From an uncultured Enterobacteriaceae bacterium (GTDB lineage Bacteria > Pseudomonadota > Gammaproteobacteria > Enterobacterales > Enterobacteriaceae): 64,000 nucleotides of DNA. How positions within the stretch are numbered: the first letter of the stretch is position 1; each line of letters opens with the position of its first letter. Both the position numbers and the translations under genes were made by a program. The notes under the pieces are model-generated. The model had not been told where the DNA came from. It searched no databases and was given only the letters and a program-made list of their open reading frames with translations. The DNA is taken from positions 1-64,000 of the forward strand of contig CANRKT010000001.1 of assembly GCA_947631255.1 (NCBI GenBank). Direction: 5' to 3'. This document shows positions 1 through 9,111 of the stretch, piece after piece.

Positions 1-294
1 ACTATCTCGGTGGTGAATCAAGTAGACGGGTAATAAAGGATATTTCCTGATTACTTGATTCAATAAGATACTCAGTTACATTCTGAGCACTGAAAATATA
101 ATGGCTATAGCTGCAGGCCGATTTTTATTGACTATATACTCCGGGTTTACATCCATCTCAGTCCTCTATGATCTTTATCAAACTAAACAGTGACTTCAAT
201 GATGCAGCCTTAAGTTACAATAAAACTTGTGTCTTTTATCGATTTAAGGTCATCTTAGGGTTCTATGGTGCTTTTATACTAAATAAGGTGGGGT

Positions 295-1035
295 ATGCTG
301 GATTTTTTGAAAAATTACGCTGATTTAACGAACAGTGAAAAAAAAGCACTAAAATACATCATCGATCATATCGCTGACATTCCTTTCATGAATATCAATG
401 AGTTAGTGACTAAAGCCTTTGTCTCAAAGACCGTTATCGTAAATTTATCTCAAAAGCTAGGGTTTAACGGATATAAGGAGCTTAAATTTAAAATTAATGA
501 TTATATTTTAGCCGAAAACAAAAGTAAAAATAAAAACCTGCCTTCATTTAAAAAACAATTAGAAAGAAATATTAATAAAAGTTTCACCTTAATAAATGAA
601 GAACAAATTCATGATTGCGCCAAATCGTTACGTTATGCGAAAAATATATTTATTGTTACCCGGGGAACCAGCAAAGCCGTCGGTTATTATCTTGAACATT
701 TGTTATTTTCATTAGGATTACATTGTTTTTTTATTAATGATTATAATTTATCTGATTCTTTTACTCGATTAGTCAGCAGCGAAGATACCGTGGTGTTTAT
801 TTCGTTATCGGGTGGTACCAAAAAAATAATTGAAACTGCGAAAGCTGTTCAATTAAAAGGGGCTAACATTATTAGTATGACTGCATTTCATTCTAATGAA
901 CTGACAACCTATGCCGATAATAATCTTTTTTGTTTTTCAGATGATCATGATACGAAAAAAGATGATACTAAATCCAGAGTGGGGTTTTTTATCTTAGTTG
1001 ACTTGCTGGTATATGAATTAGAGCAACTAATGTAA
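295..1035 (+). CDS. MurR/RpiR-family transcriptional regulator (HTH + SIS domain)
   Basis: ORF 246 aa; N-terminal HTH_6-like region (TNSEKKALKYIIDHIADIPFMNINELVTKAFVSKTVIVNLSQKLGFNGYKELK) and SIS-like core (VFISLSGGTKKIIETAKAVQLKGANIISMT). Confidence 0.85.
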   Translation: MLDFLKNYADLTNSEKKALKYIIDHIADIPFMNINELVTKAFVSKTVIVNLSQKLGFNGYKELKFKINDYILAENKSKNKNLPSFKKQLERNINKSFTLINEEQIHDCAKSLRYAKNIFIVTRGTSKAVGYYLEHLLFSLGLHCFFINDYNLSDSFTRLVSSEDTVVFISLSGGTKKIIETAKAVQLKGANIISMTAFHSNELTTYADNNLFCFSDDHDTKKDDTKSRVGFFILVDLLVYELEQLM

Positions 1036-1098
1036 TTTGATGCATAGAATTAATACAGATACATAATTTAAAGTTATCAATCAATTCTAAAATGACAC

Positions 1099-1117
1099 AG
1101 GTCATAATTTATGACCT
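1099..1117. promoter_or_regulatory. 19-bp perfect palindrome AGGTCATAA-T-TTATGACCT, candidate operator upstream of PTS gene
   Basis: Direct reading of the intergenic sequence between the RpiR gene and the PTS gene. Confidence 0.5.
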
Positions 1118-1210
1118 TGGTTAATATTTAAAACCGCAACACCATTTTTTAAAAAAATATCAATGCTAGTATGGTGATAATTTAAACATTCATTGTCATC
1201 AGGATAGTAT

Positions 1211-2767
1211 ATGGCTAAGAGAAAGTTTAGTGAGTCAATTCAGCGTTTTGGGAGAACATTGCTTCTTCCTATTGGCGTTCTGGCTCCCATTGGTATGGTT
1301 CTTGGTATTAGTGGGGCTTTAGTTCAATCCTACATGATTGCTCGTTTCCCTTTTCTTGGCAATGAAACGGTTAATGAGCTTTTAGTCAGCATTCGTTCTA
1401 TTGCCGGTGTGATTTTTGACAATATCCCACTGCTATTTGCTATGGGTGTTGCTTACGGAATGAGTCAGCGGGATAAGGGGATCGCGGTTTTTGCCTCCGT
1501 AGTCGGGTACTTAACATTGATAATTACCATCAATGTCTGGCTGATCCTGAATGGAAAGCTGGCTGATGCGGCGATTATGACCCAGGTGGGGCAAATCAAA
1601 GTATTAGGTATCCAGACCATGAATATCAGTGCTGCAGGAGGCATTATCACGGGCCTGATTGCTGCCTGGGCTACCGATAAATTCTATAATCTTGAGCTAC
1701 CTACCGCATTTGCTTTCTTCGCAGGTAAAAAATCCGTCTCTATTATCATGATTGGTTTAATGATGGTCGTTGGCGCCTTTTTACCCTTTATCTGGGAAGT
1801 TTTAGTTCTTGGTTTAATGAAGTTATCTGCCGTTATCCTCAGTCCAGTCGGGCCTTTCTTTACTGCTGGGGGGGAACGACTGTTTATCCCATTTGGCTTA
1901 CACCATGTCTGGAATGTGTTGTTCAGATTTACCGAAGCAGGTGGTTCTTATATTATTGATGGCGAAACCTTTGTCGGTGTCGTCCCGGCAATGACTGAAG
2001 TCTTGTTTAAGCAAGGGCCAAACAGTGAATATTGGTCAATGATGCCAAGCCTGACACGTTTTATGGCTCAGCAACAAATGCTGGTGACACTGTTCTTATT
2101 CCCTGCGATTGCTCTGGCAATCTACAAGACTTCAAGAAAAGAGAATCGCGCTGAAGTGAAATCGATGCTCGTGACTATGGTATTAACAGCGATACTCGGA
2201 AACGTCACTGAACCACTAGAGTTTACCTTTGTCTTTATTGCTCCGTTGTTATATCTACTCTACGCGATCATTGTCGGCATTGGCGCTGTATTACTCTCTC
2301 TGGCGGGTGTGGCTATCGGCTATATTCGAGGGACTATTTTTGACTTCACCATTTTCGGTTTGCTCTATGAACACACAAATTGGATTTTCTTAGTCCTTAT
2401 TGGTAGTTGTCTGGCTGTAGTCACTTACTTCATCTTCTACTTCTTTATTGTTAAATTCGATATTAAAACACCGGGAAGAGAAGCATCAGCGAACTTTAAA
2501 AATACCTTGATCAAAGAAAAACGCTATGGAGAAGCAGCAGCTATTCTTCTTGAAGCTCTCGGTGGCAAACAAAATATTCGTAACGTAGATAACTGTATTA
2601 CCCGACTGCGTATTGATATCGCAGAGGTCGATAAAGTAGATAAAGATTTAATATTGAAGTCAGGTTGTTCAGCATTCCTCTTCCCAACGGAAAACCATAT
2701 CCATGTGGTGTATGGGCCGAAGGTTGAATTTGTTCGCAATGCTGTTGATGATGCAATGAAGAAATAA
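1211..2767 (+). CDS. PTS transporter EIICB, glucose/maltose/alpha-glucoside-like family
   Basis: 518 aa; polytopic EIIC, then C-terminal EIIB with phospho-cysteine motif NCITRLR; no fused EIIA. Confidence 0.85.
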   Translation: MAKRKFSESIQRFGRTLLLPIGVLAPIGMVLGISGALVQSYMIARFPFLGNETVNELLVSIRSIAGVIFDNIPLLFAMGVAYGMSQRDKGIAVFASVVGYLTLIITINVWLILNGKLADAAIMTQVGQIKVLGIQTMNISAAGGIITGLIAAWATDKFYNLELPTAFAFFAGKKSVSIIMIGLMMVVGAFLPFIWEVLVLGLMKLSAVILSPVGPFFTAGGERLFIPFGLHHVWNVLFRFTEAGGSYIIDGETFVGVVPAMTEVLFKQGPNSEYWSMMPSLTRFMAQQQMLVTLFLFPAIALAIYKTSRKENRAEVKSMLVTMVLTAILGNVTEPLEFTFVFIAPLLYLLYAIIVGIGAVLLSLAGVAIGYIRGTIFDFTIFGLLYEHTNWIFLVLIGSCLAVVTYFIFYFFIVKFDIKTPGREASANFKNTLIKEKRYGEAAAILLEALGGKQNIRNVDNCITRLRIDIAEVDKVDKDLILKSGCSAFLFPTENHIHVVYGPKVEFVRNAVDDAMKK

Positions 2768-2780
2768 AAAAGGATAGATT

Positions 2781-4151
2781 ATGAGAGCTTTATATGATTC
2801 TAAGAGTAAAACAATCGATGATCGTGGTATTAAAGCCTTGCTGTCTGATGAAGCAAAGTATTCTACCTGGTTAATGTTTGAATCTATGTTAGCTCAAGCA
2901 CAAGCTGAACTCGGTTTTATTCCGCAATCAGCCGCTGATGAAATAAAAGAAAAAGCAATCATAGAGAATATCGACTTTGAAGAAATGAGTCGTATTTATC
3001 AAAAAATTGGCCATGGATTTGTTCCATTTTTAAAAGTATTAGTGAATGCCTGTTCGGAAGAAAGTGGTAAATATATTCATTACGGTATTACCACTCAAAA
3101 CATTCAGCAAAGTTCACAGTTGTATATGATGAAAACAGTCCATCATAAATTTATGTTACTGCTCAGTGAGATTATTGAAAACTTAGCAAACTTAGCTGAG
3201 AAAACAAAAAAAATGGTTATGCCGGGAAGAACGCATGGACGTCATGCGATCCCTATCACTTATGGATATAAAGTATCGGTGTGGATAAGTGATTTTATTG
3301 ATTGTTACCAGCGTATGAAGGAGTGCGAAAAACGGGTATTCACCATCATGATGGGGGGGGCCGTGGGCGCTTTTAATTCAATGCCTGGGGTCGGAATGGC
3401 TGTTCAAAAAAGAGTGGCTGAATTAACCGGTATGGAAGCGATGGAGGTTCCATCCAGAAACCTGAGTACGCATAAATTAGAATATATTTCTAATTTAGCC
3501 CTGATGGCTAATATTTGCCATAAAATAGGTGAAGAGGTTTACAGCACTACATTAGAAGAAATTGCTGAGGTTTCTGAAGGCTTTATCAAGGGTACGGTGG
3601 GTAGTAGTACTATGCCGCATAAAATTAACCCTAAGCTCGCTAAAGGCATTATTGCTAATTCGCAGAAACTCTACTCTTTACCCGGTATCGGTATGTATTC
3701 GGCAGTCAGACCTTATGAAGGGGACAGCAGTTCATATATGTTATTTGATGGATTACTCGAAGAAGCATTAGAGCTGACCACTGAAATTTTATTGAGAACA
3801 GAAGAGCTTTCCAGAACCATGGTTCCTCATGAAGAGCGAATGCTACATAACGTATTAAGAAATAAAGGATTAGATAATACTGAATACGTTATGATGAAAA
3901 TGGCAGAAAAACTAGGTAAAGATAAAGCCCACTCACTTCTGTATGATGAGGCAATGAAGACCGCAGCGGATGGTGAAGATTTTCACACTAACCTGATTAA
4001 AAATAAGGTTATTTCAGCTGCGTTTAATGAGGATGAAATTAAACATATGCTGGATCCACGAGCTTATATTGGACTCTCTGTCGAAATTGCAGAAAAAGAG
4101 TCAGCGCGTGGTTTTATTATTTCTCAAGAAATAAAAAAACACTATAAATAA
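2781..4151 (+). CDS. Adenylosuccinate lyase / fumarase-aspartase superfamily lyase
   Basis: 456 aa; superfamily signature GSSTMPHKINP; TTQNIQQS and GRTHGRHA motifs typical of the fold. Confidence 0.85.
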   Translation: MRALYDSKSKTIDDRGIKALLSDEAKYSTWLMFESMLAQAQAELGFIPQSAADEIKEKAIIENIDFEEMSRIYQKIGHGFVPFLKVLVNACSEESGKYIHYGITTQNIQQSSQLYMMKTVHHKFMLLLSEIIENLANLAEKTKKMVMPGRTHGRHAIPITYGYKVSVWISDFIDCYQRMKECEKRVFTIMMGGAVGAFNSMPGVGMAVQKRVAELTGMEAMEVPSRNLSTHKLEYISNLALMANICHKIGEEVYSTTLEEIAEVSEGFIKGTVGSSTMPHKINPKLAKGIIANSQKLYSLPGIGMYSAVRPYEGDSSSYMLFDGLLEEALELTTEILLRTEELSRTMVPHEERMLHNVLRNKGLDNTEYVMMKMAEKLGKDKAHSLLYDEAMKTAADGEDFHTNLIKNKVISAAFNEDEIKHMLDPRAYIGLSVEIAEKESARGFIISQEIKKHYK

Positions 4152-4225
4152 ATGTTATTTCAGAGAGTTACCTGTTTTGGTTTCAATAAATAGTCACTCT
4201 CTTTAAATATTATTCATAGCATGTT

Positions 4226-4261
4226 AGAGCATAAAACCTTACTACTTCAGTTTTATGCTCT
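4226..4261. terminator. Rho-independent-like hairpin after the lyase gene
   Basis: AGAGCATAAAAC-(12 nt)-GTTTTATGCTCT perfect 12-bp stem. Confidence 0.55.
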
Positions 4262-4345
4262 ATCAGATTCCTCAGGCTAACCGATAAAAATCTCACAGCC
4301 AAAAATAGACAGCTAAGAGGCCCTTTAGAAGATGACCCGGCGGTG

Positions 4346-5134
4346 TTAAATACTCACCACGGGGTTTTCAGTGAACATATAGCGATCAATAGTGAATTCA
4401 AAGTCATCGCTGGTGGCGTTGAACAGCATCTTTTTGGTATTTTCCAGATGTTCCCACATGGCGATACGTGCCCCTTTAGCATCCTTCCTTGCTAAGGCTT
4501 GAAGGATCTTTTCATGTTCTTCACACCAGCTCTCAATCGATTTATCATCGATATGCTCATGAAGTTTTCGCCAGTAAGGATTGAGTTTTCGCTGACTCCA
4601 CATTTGCTCAACGATGATCACCATAGCACTATTATGGGTGGTTGCTGCAACTTGGGTATGAAATTTGAGATCCCATTCTGAATCGCGAAAACGATCTTCT
4701 TTTATGGCCATTTTCTGGATATCCATCAATTTGAGAATATCTTCTTTAGTCGCTTGCGTGGCGGCAAACTCGGCAACATTACTCTCAATTAACTGACGGG
4801 CTTGCAAGAGTTCAAAAGGACCACAGTTGGCGAATTGGAGATTGCTATTAGCAGAGAGGGCATTATTTTGTCTGTTAGAAATAACATGGATGCCGGATCC
4901 TTTACGGACATCTACATAGCCCTCAACTTCTAACATGATAATTGCTTCACGAACCACGGTGCGGCTCACATTCATTTCTTCAGCAATCAGGCGTTCAGCG
5001 GGTATTTTGTCACCAACAGAATAAACCCCCTTTTCAAGGCGTTCTTTAAGTTTTGCTGCAACCTGTTGGTATAAACGTTGTTCACTGTTCAACTCGATCA
5101 CTTGGCACCTTTTAGAGCGAAAGATTATTATCAC
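4346..5134 (-). CDS. exuR: GntR/FadR-family hexuronate regulator ExuR
   Basis: 262 aa; close to remembered E. coli ExuR ([94 protein letters not shown]). Confidence 0.88.
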   Translation of the reverse strand: MIIIFRSKRCQVIELNSEQRLYQQVAAKLKERLEKGVYSVGDKIPAERLIAEEMNVSRTVVREAIIMLEVEGYVDVRKGSGIHVISNRQNNALSANSNLQFANCGPFELLQARQLIESNVAEFAATQATKEDILKLMDIQKMAIKEDRFRDSEWDLKFHTQVAATTHNSAMVIIVEQMWSQRKLNPYWRKLHEHIDDKSIESWCEEHEKILQALARKDAKGARIAMWEHLENTKKMLFNATSDDFEFTIDRYMFTENPVVSI

Positions 5135-5205
5135 TTCATATTACACCAATTTTTGATATCTGTAATATAGCCTCTCGTATTTGTTATGTGTGGAGCATCT
5201 TTCTG

Positions 5206-5355
5206 TTAGAGCCTATCCCATTAGGCTATTTTATTTGTCATTTTGGCCCTAGGCAGTGCTCAAAATCCTCACGTACTCCGTGTACGCTCCGGTTTTCCGC
5301 GCTGTCCGTGTCCAAACTGGCTGCAACAATATACGCCTAATGGGATAGGCTCTAA
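5206..5355. mobile_element. 150-bp MITE-like element with perfect 21-bp terminal inverted repeats
   Basis: TTAGAGCCTATCCCATTAGGC at left end, exact inverse GCCTAATGGGATAGGCTCTAA at right end; no coding capacity. Confidence 0.8.
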
Positions 5356-5502
5356 GGCAGTATGGGCACCCTTAAGCCAAATATCGTAGAGATTTTTAAA
5401 CTGATAATCACCGGCAATTTGCTTATCCGCTGCATAATCATGATAAAGCTTACGCGCGTATTCAGTGTCTAATAAAAAATCGTCAGTGAGAAATTGTGCC
5501 AT
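5356..5502 (-). pseudogene. uxaC: uxaC (glucuronate isomerase) N-terminal remnant, internally deleted and truncated by MITE
   Basis: [47 protein letters not shown] resembles the UxaC N-terminus but lacks the DYHCHLPP segment; reading then runs into the MITE. Confidence 0.75.
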
Positions 5503-5568
5503 GATGCGCTCCGGATCAACGAGAATGTTATCTTCTAACAGAATGATTTTTATCATACAACTTAGATT

Positions 5569-5580
5569 AATTGGTTTACC
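5569..5580. promoter_or_regulatory. Possible ExuR/UxuR box (AATTGGTTTACC)
   Basis: Resembles the UxuR/ExuR core TTGGTnnACC; upstream of the uxaC remnant. Confidence 0.3.
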
Positions 5581-5852
5581 GCTATTTTAGCGATTAAGAT
5601 CACGCCCCCAACAAAAATATATTGTATTCGTATGGTTATTAAGTAAGAAATAGCCACAGGTCGGTATCTGCCAGATAGTTTTTTATGGTTTTTTGGTCGG
5701 TCATTTCTTAGTGATTTATGATTATCATAAGATTGTCATTTTTTGTATGACATCTTTTGTGAGAGATACGGGACGTTGCCAGTGGCAACGTGTCCCAACC
5801 GACTTACGTGAAGATCCCTTACTAAAAAGTAATACCTTGTGGGAGGTAATTG

Positions 5853-6839
5853 ATGAAATTAAAATCACTACTTGTAGGAATGGCCCTTGCTGCTCCTCTC
5901 ATGTTCCATTCCTCAGTTCATGCAGCCGTAGATAAACTCACTCTTAAACTGGCGCATAATTTAGATCAAGAACATGTGGTTCATAAAGCTATTGCACAGA
6001 TGGCTGAAGAAGTGCAGAAAGAATCTGGCGGTAAGATGCGTATCCGCATCTATCCTAATGGTCAAATGGGAGGACCTCGTGAGACGCTGGAAATGATCCA
6101 AGCAGGTGGTCTCGATATGACAAAAGCCAGTGCGAGTGAAATGGAGACCTTCGCTAATGAATTTTCCGTTTTTAGTTTGCCCTATCTGTTTAATGACGAA
6201 GCACACTTTAAGAAAGTACTTTATGGCCCTGTCGGGCGTAAGTTAATGAAGGAGACCGCTTCACAGGGATTCACGCCGATCGCAGCCTATGTTGCAGGTA
6301 ATCGTAGCTTCTATACCAAAAAACCTGTGAATTCTCCTCAAGATATGAAAGGCATGAAAATTCGCGTAGTTTCGACACCGACCACTAATCGAATTATTGA
6401 ATTACTGGGTGCTTCTCCTGCACCTATCCCCTTCGGTGAAGTGTATACCGCACTCCAGCAGAGCGTGATCGATGGTGCTGAAAATAATGAACCGTCCTAT
6501 TATCAGACACGTCATCTCGAAGTGGCAAAATTTTATACCGAAGATCAGCATACCTCTGTACCTGATTACCTCATTATTTCACAACCCGTGTGGGATAAAA
6601 TGAGTGACGAACAGCGAGCGATATTCACTCAGGCAGCACTAAATTCAGAAGTCTATCAGCAGAAATTATGGGATGAAGAGGTCGCAAACAGTAGACAAAA
6701 AGCCCAAGAAATGGGGGTGACTTTTATTACTGTTGACAAAGAACCTTTCCGTCAAGCTCTGCGTCCTCTTTATGATGATTTCCGTAAAGATGAAAAGATT
6801 GCAGGTTGGATAGATCAGATTGAAAGTGCAGGAAAATAA
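5853..6839 (+). CDS. TRAP transporter solute-binding protein (DctP family)
   Basis: Signal peptide; DctP-type sequence (LAHNLDQEHVVHKAIAQMAEEVQKESGGKMRIRIYPNGQMGG; MKGMKIRVVSTPTT; ALQQSVIDGAENNEPSYYQ). Start chosen at the second Met of the ORF. Confidence 0.9.
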   Translation: MKLKSLLVGMALAAPLMFHSSVHAAVDKLTLKLAHNLDQEHVVHKAIAQMAEEVQKESGGKMRIRIYPNGQMGGPRETLEMIQAGGLDMTKASASEMETFANEFSVFSLPYLFNDEAHFKKVLYGPVGRKLMKETASQGFTPIAAYVAGNRSFYTKKPVNSPQDMKGMKIRVVSTPTTNRIIELLGASPAPIPFGEVYTALQQSVIDGAENNEPSYYQTRHLEVAKFYTEDQHTSVPDYLIISQPVWDKMSDEQRAIFTQAALNSEVYQQKLWDEEVANSRQKAQEMGVTFITVDKEPFRQALRPLYDDFRKDEKIAGWIDQIESAGK

Positions 6840-6858
6840 TAGTCTCCTTTCTCACTTA

Positions 6859-6881
6859 GGCAGGTAAACATCCTGCCTTTT
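6859..6881 (+). terminator. Small hairpin plus T-run between dctP and dctQ genes (possible partial terminator)
   Basis: GGCAGG-TAAACAT-CCTGCC-TTTT. Confidence 0.45.
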
Positions 6882-6895
6882 AAGCAGGTTAGCGT

Positions 6896-7390
6896 ATGTT
6901 TATTTCAAAATATAAAAAACCGGTCGACACGGTAATTGCATTGTTTTCAGTAAGTATTATGGTCATGCTAGTTTTCTGTGTTGTCTGGCAGGTCGTTAGC
7001 CGATATGTTCTTAACTCTCCGAGTACAATGACTGATGAAATAGCGCGTTTTAGTATGATTTGGGTCGCGTTATTAGGTGCAGCATATACGGTTGGGTTGC
7101 AAAAACATCTCTCTATTGATCTTTTTACCCATCAACTCAGCGGAAGGAAAAAGCAAATTAGTATTATTATAATTAATGCAATAATTGGTTTTTTTTCTAC
7201 CTGCGTGCTGATTTATGGAGGGTATAGACTCTTTTATAAAGTATTAGCCACCGGGCAAGTTTCTCCTGCTATGCAATTACCTATGGCATATATTTATATT
7301 GTGTTGCCATTAACTGGTGTCATTATTCTTTATTATAGTTTTTTATTCATTATTGATGCAGTCATTAATCTTAAAAGAGGAGCGGCATAA
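6896..7390 (+). CDS. TRAP transporter small permease (DctQ)
   Basis: 164 aa; four TM segments; VVWQVVSRYVLNSPSTMTDEIARFSMIWVALLGAAY is DctQ-typical. Confidence 0.88.
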   Translation: MFISKYKKPVDTVIALFSVSIMVMLVFCVVWQVVSRYVLNSPSTMTDEIARFSMIWVALLGAAYTVGLQKHLSIDLFTHQLSGRKKQISIIIINAIIGFFSTCVLIYGGYRLFYKVLATGQVSPAMQLPMAYIYIVLPLTGVIILYYSFLFIIDAVINLKRGAA

Positions 7391-8709
7391 TGGAATGGCT
7401 TATGGATTGGGAGTGGTTTGTTCCTATTGTTATGTTGCTTTCTTTTATTGTTTTGGTCTTTATCGGTGTGCCTATTTCTTTTGCTATTGGTATTGCTACC
7501 GTCGTCGCTGGAACATTTATGCTTTCATTTGACGTCACACTCACTATATCGGCCCAGAAAATAGCGACAGGATTAGACAGCTTTTCATTACTTGCCATTC
7601 CGTTCTTTATCCTCGCTGGGTCTCTTATGAACAGTGGCGGAATAGCTCATCGATTAATTGCTTTTTCACAACTGTTGGTCGGCAGGATCCCCGGTTCGAT
7701 GGGCCATGTAAATGTTATGGCGAATATGATGTTCGGCTCAATCTCTGGTTCTGCTGTTGCGGCAGCAGCGGCAGTCGGTGGAACGATGTCTCCGATGCAG
7801 AAAAAAGCGGGTTATGATCCGGCATTTTCTGCTGCAGTAAATATCACCTCCTGTATTTCCGGTCTACTTATACCGCCATCGAATGTATTGATAGTTTATG
7901 CGCTGACTGCGGGTGGTATATCAGTTGCCTCATTATTTATGGCCGGTTATCTTCCGGGGATATTAATGGGCTTAAGTGTGATGTTGGTTGTATATATTAT
8001 CGCTAAACGACGTAATTATCCGGTTGAGGTACGTATACCATTTAGTGTCGCACTTAAAATTACATGGAATGCTATTCCTAGCTTGCTGATGGTGATTATT
8101 GTCATGGGTGGGATTCTGGGGGGGATATTTACCGCCACAGAAGCATCAGCCATTGCAGTTGTATATACATTTCTTCTCTCGGTAGTGATTTATCGTGAAG
8201 TTAAGATCAGTGATCTTCCTAAGATTATTTTAGAGTCAATAGTGACTACCTCAATAGTTCTGTTCTTGATAGGTGTATCAGTGGGTATGTCCTGGGCCAT
8301 GACCAATGCTGATATTCCTTATATGATTAACAATGCATTGACCAGTTTCTCGGACAATCTTATTGTTATTTTGCTGATCATTAATATAATTCTATTAGTT
8401 ATCGGCGTGTTTATGGATATGACCCCAGCGGTATTAATATTTACACCGATATTTTTACCGATTGTTGTTGGATTAGGAATGGACCCGATTCACTTTGGGA
8501 TCATGATGGTCGCTAACCTGTGTATTGGGCTTTGTACTCCTCCTGTTGGTAGTGCGCTGTTTGTTGGTTGCTCGGTATCAGGTGTTAAGTTACAGAATCT
8601 AATTAAACCGATGCTGCCTTTCTTCCTGGCGCTAGTCATTAGCTTAATGTTTATTACTTATATCCCATCTATCTCTCTATTTCTTCCTCGCTTGTTTGGA
8701 ATGATGTAA
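7390..8709 (+). CDS. TRAP transporter large permease (DctM)
   Basis: 439 aa polytopic; GSISGSAVAAAAAVGGTMSPMQKKAGYDPAFSAAVNITSC and LCTPPVGSALFVGCSVSG are DctM hallmarks. Confidence 0.92.
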   Translation: MEWLMDWEWFVPIVMLLSFIVLVFIGVPISFAIGIATVVAGTFMLSFDVTLTISAQKIATGLDSFSLLAIPFFILAGSLMNSGGIAHRLIAFSQLLVGRIPGSMGHVNVMANMMFGSISGSAVAAAAAVGGTMSPMQKKAGYDPAFSAAVNITSCISGLLIPPSNVLIVYALTAGGISVASLFMAGYLPGILMGLSVMLVVYIIAKRRNYPVEVRIPFSVALKITWNAIPSLLMVIIVMGGILGGIFTATEASAIAVVYTFLLSVVIYREVKISDLPKIILESIVTTSIVLFLIGVSVGMSWAMTNADIPYMINNALTSFSDNLIVILLIINIILLVIGVFMDMTPAVLIFTPIFLPIVVGLGMDPIHFGIMMVANLCIGLCTPPVGSALFVGCSVSGVKLQNLIKPMLPFFLALVISLMFITYIPSISLFLPRLFGMM

Positions 8710-8717
8710 TTGAGTGG

Positions 8718-8739
8718 CTCCCCGTCATCTTATGGGGAG
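8718..8739. terminator. Hairpin after the TRAP operon
   Basis: CTCCCC-(10 nt)-GGGGAG shortly after the dctM stop. Confidence 0.4.
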
Positions 8740-8774
8740 TCATCTTTCCTCACTTGGTAAGACCTACTGCGGGT

Positions 8775-9027
8775 TATACCCGTCATACTTCAAGTTGCTT
8801 GGGTGTTGCCGTCGCTCATGTCGCCGAATCACATAGTTCATCTATGCTCATCGACGGCATGAACTTGGCGTCTACAAGCAACTTAAATTATTTAGGGTAT
8901 ATACCCGTCATACTTCAAGTTGCTTGGGTGTTGCTGGCGTTCAGGCACCCGAATCACATAGTCTATCTATGCTCATCGACTGCCTTCTCTTTGCGCCTAC
9001 AAGCAACTTAAATTATTTAGGGTATAG
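8775..9027. repeat. Two tandem copies (~125 bp period) of an intergenic repeat with TATACCC...GGGTATA ends
   Basis: Both copies contain TATACCCGTCATACTTCAAGTTGCTTGGGTGTTGC ... CACATAGT..TCTATGCTCATCGAC ... CTACAAGCAACTTAAATTATTTAGGGTATA. Confidence 0.85.
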
Positions 9028-9111
9028 ATATAAGGGGATTATCAGATTTATTACTGATCACTTTCTTGGCATATAATCATTGTCGTTTATTTCTTTCTCC
9101 GGCGAATCGTC

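Noticed and set aside
5269-5556. ORF 5269..5556 as an intact protein
   Set aside because: C-terminal third is MITE sequence and the UxaC part lacks the metal motif.
8775-9027. Possible CRISPR or coding ORF 8754..9011
   Set aside because: Only two long tandem units with inverted ends; the ORF merely reads through the repeat.
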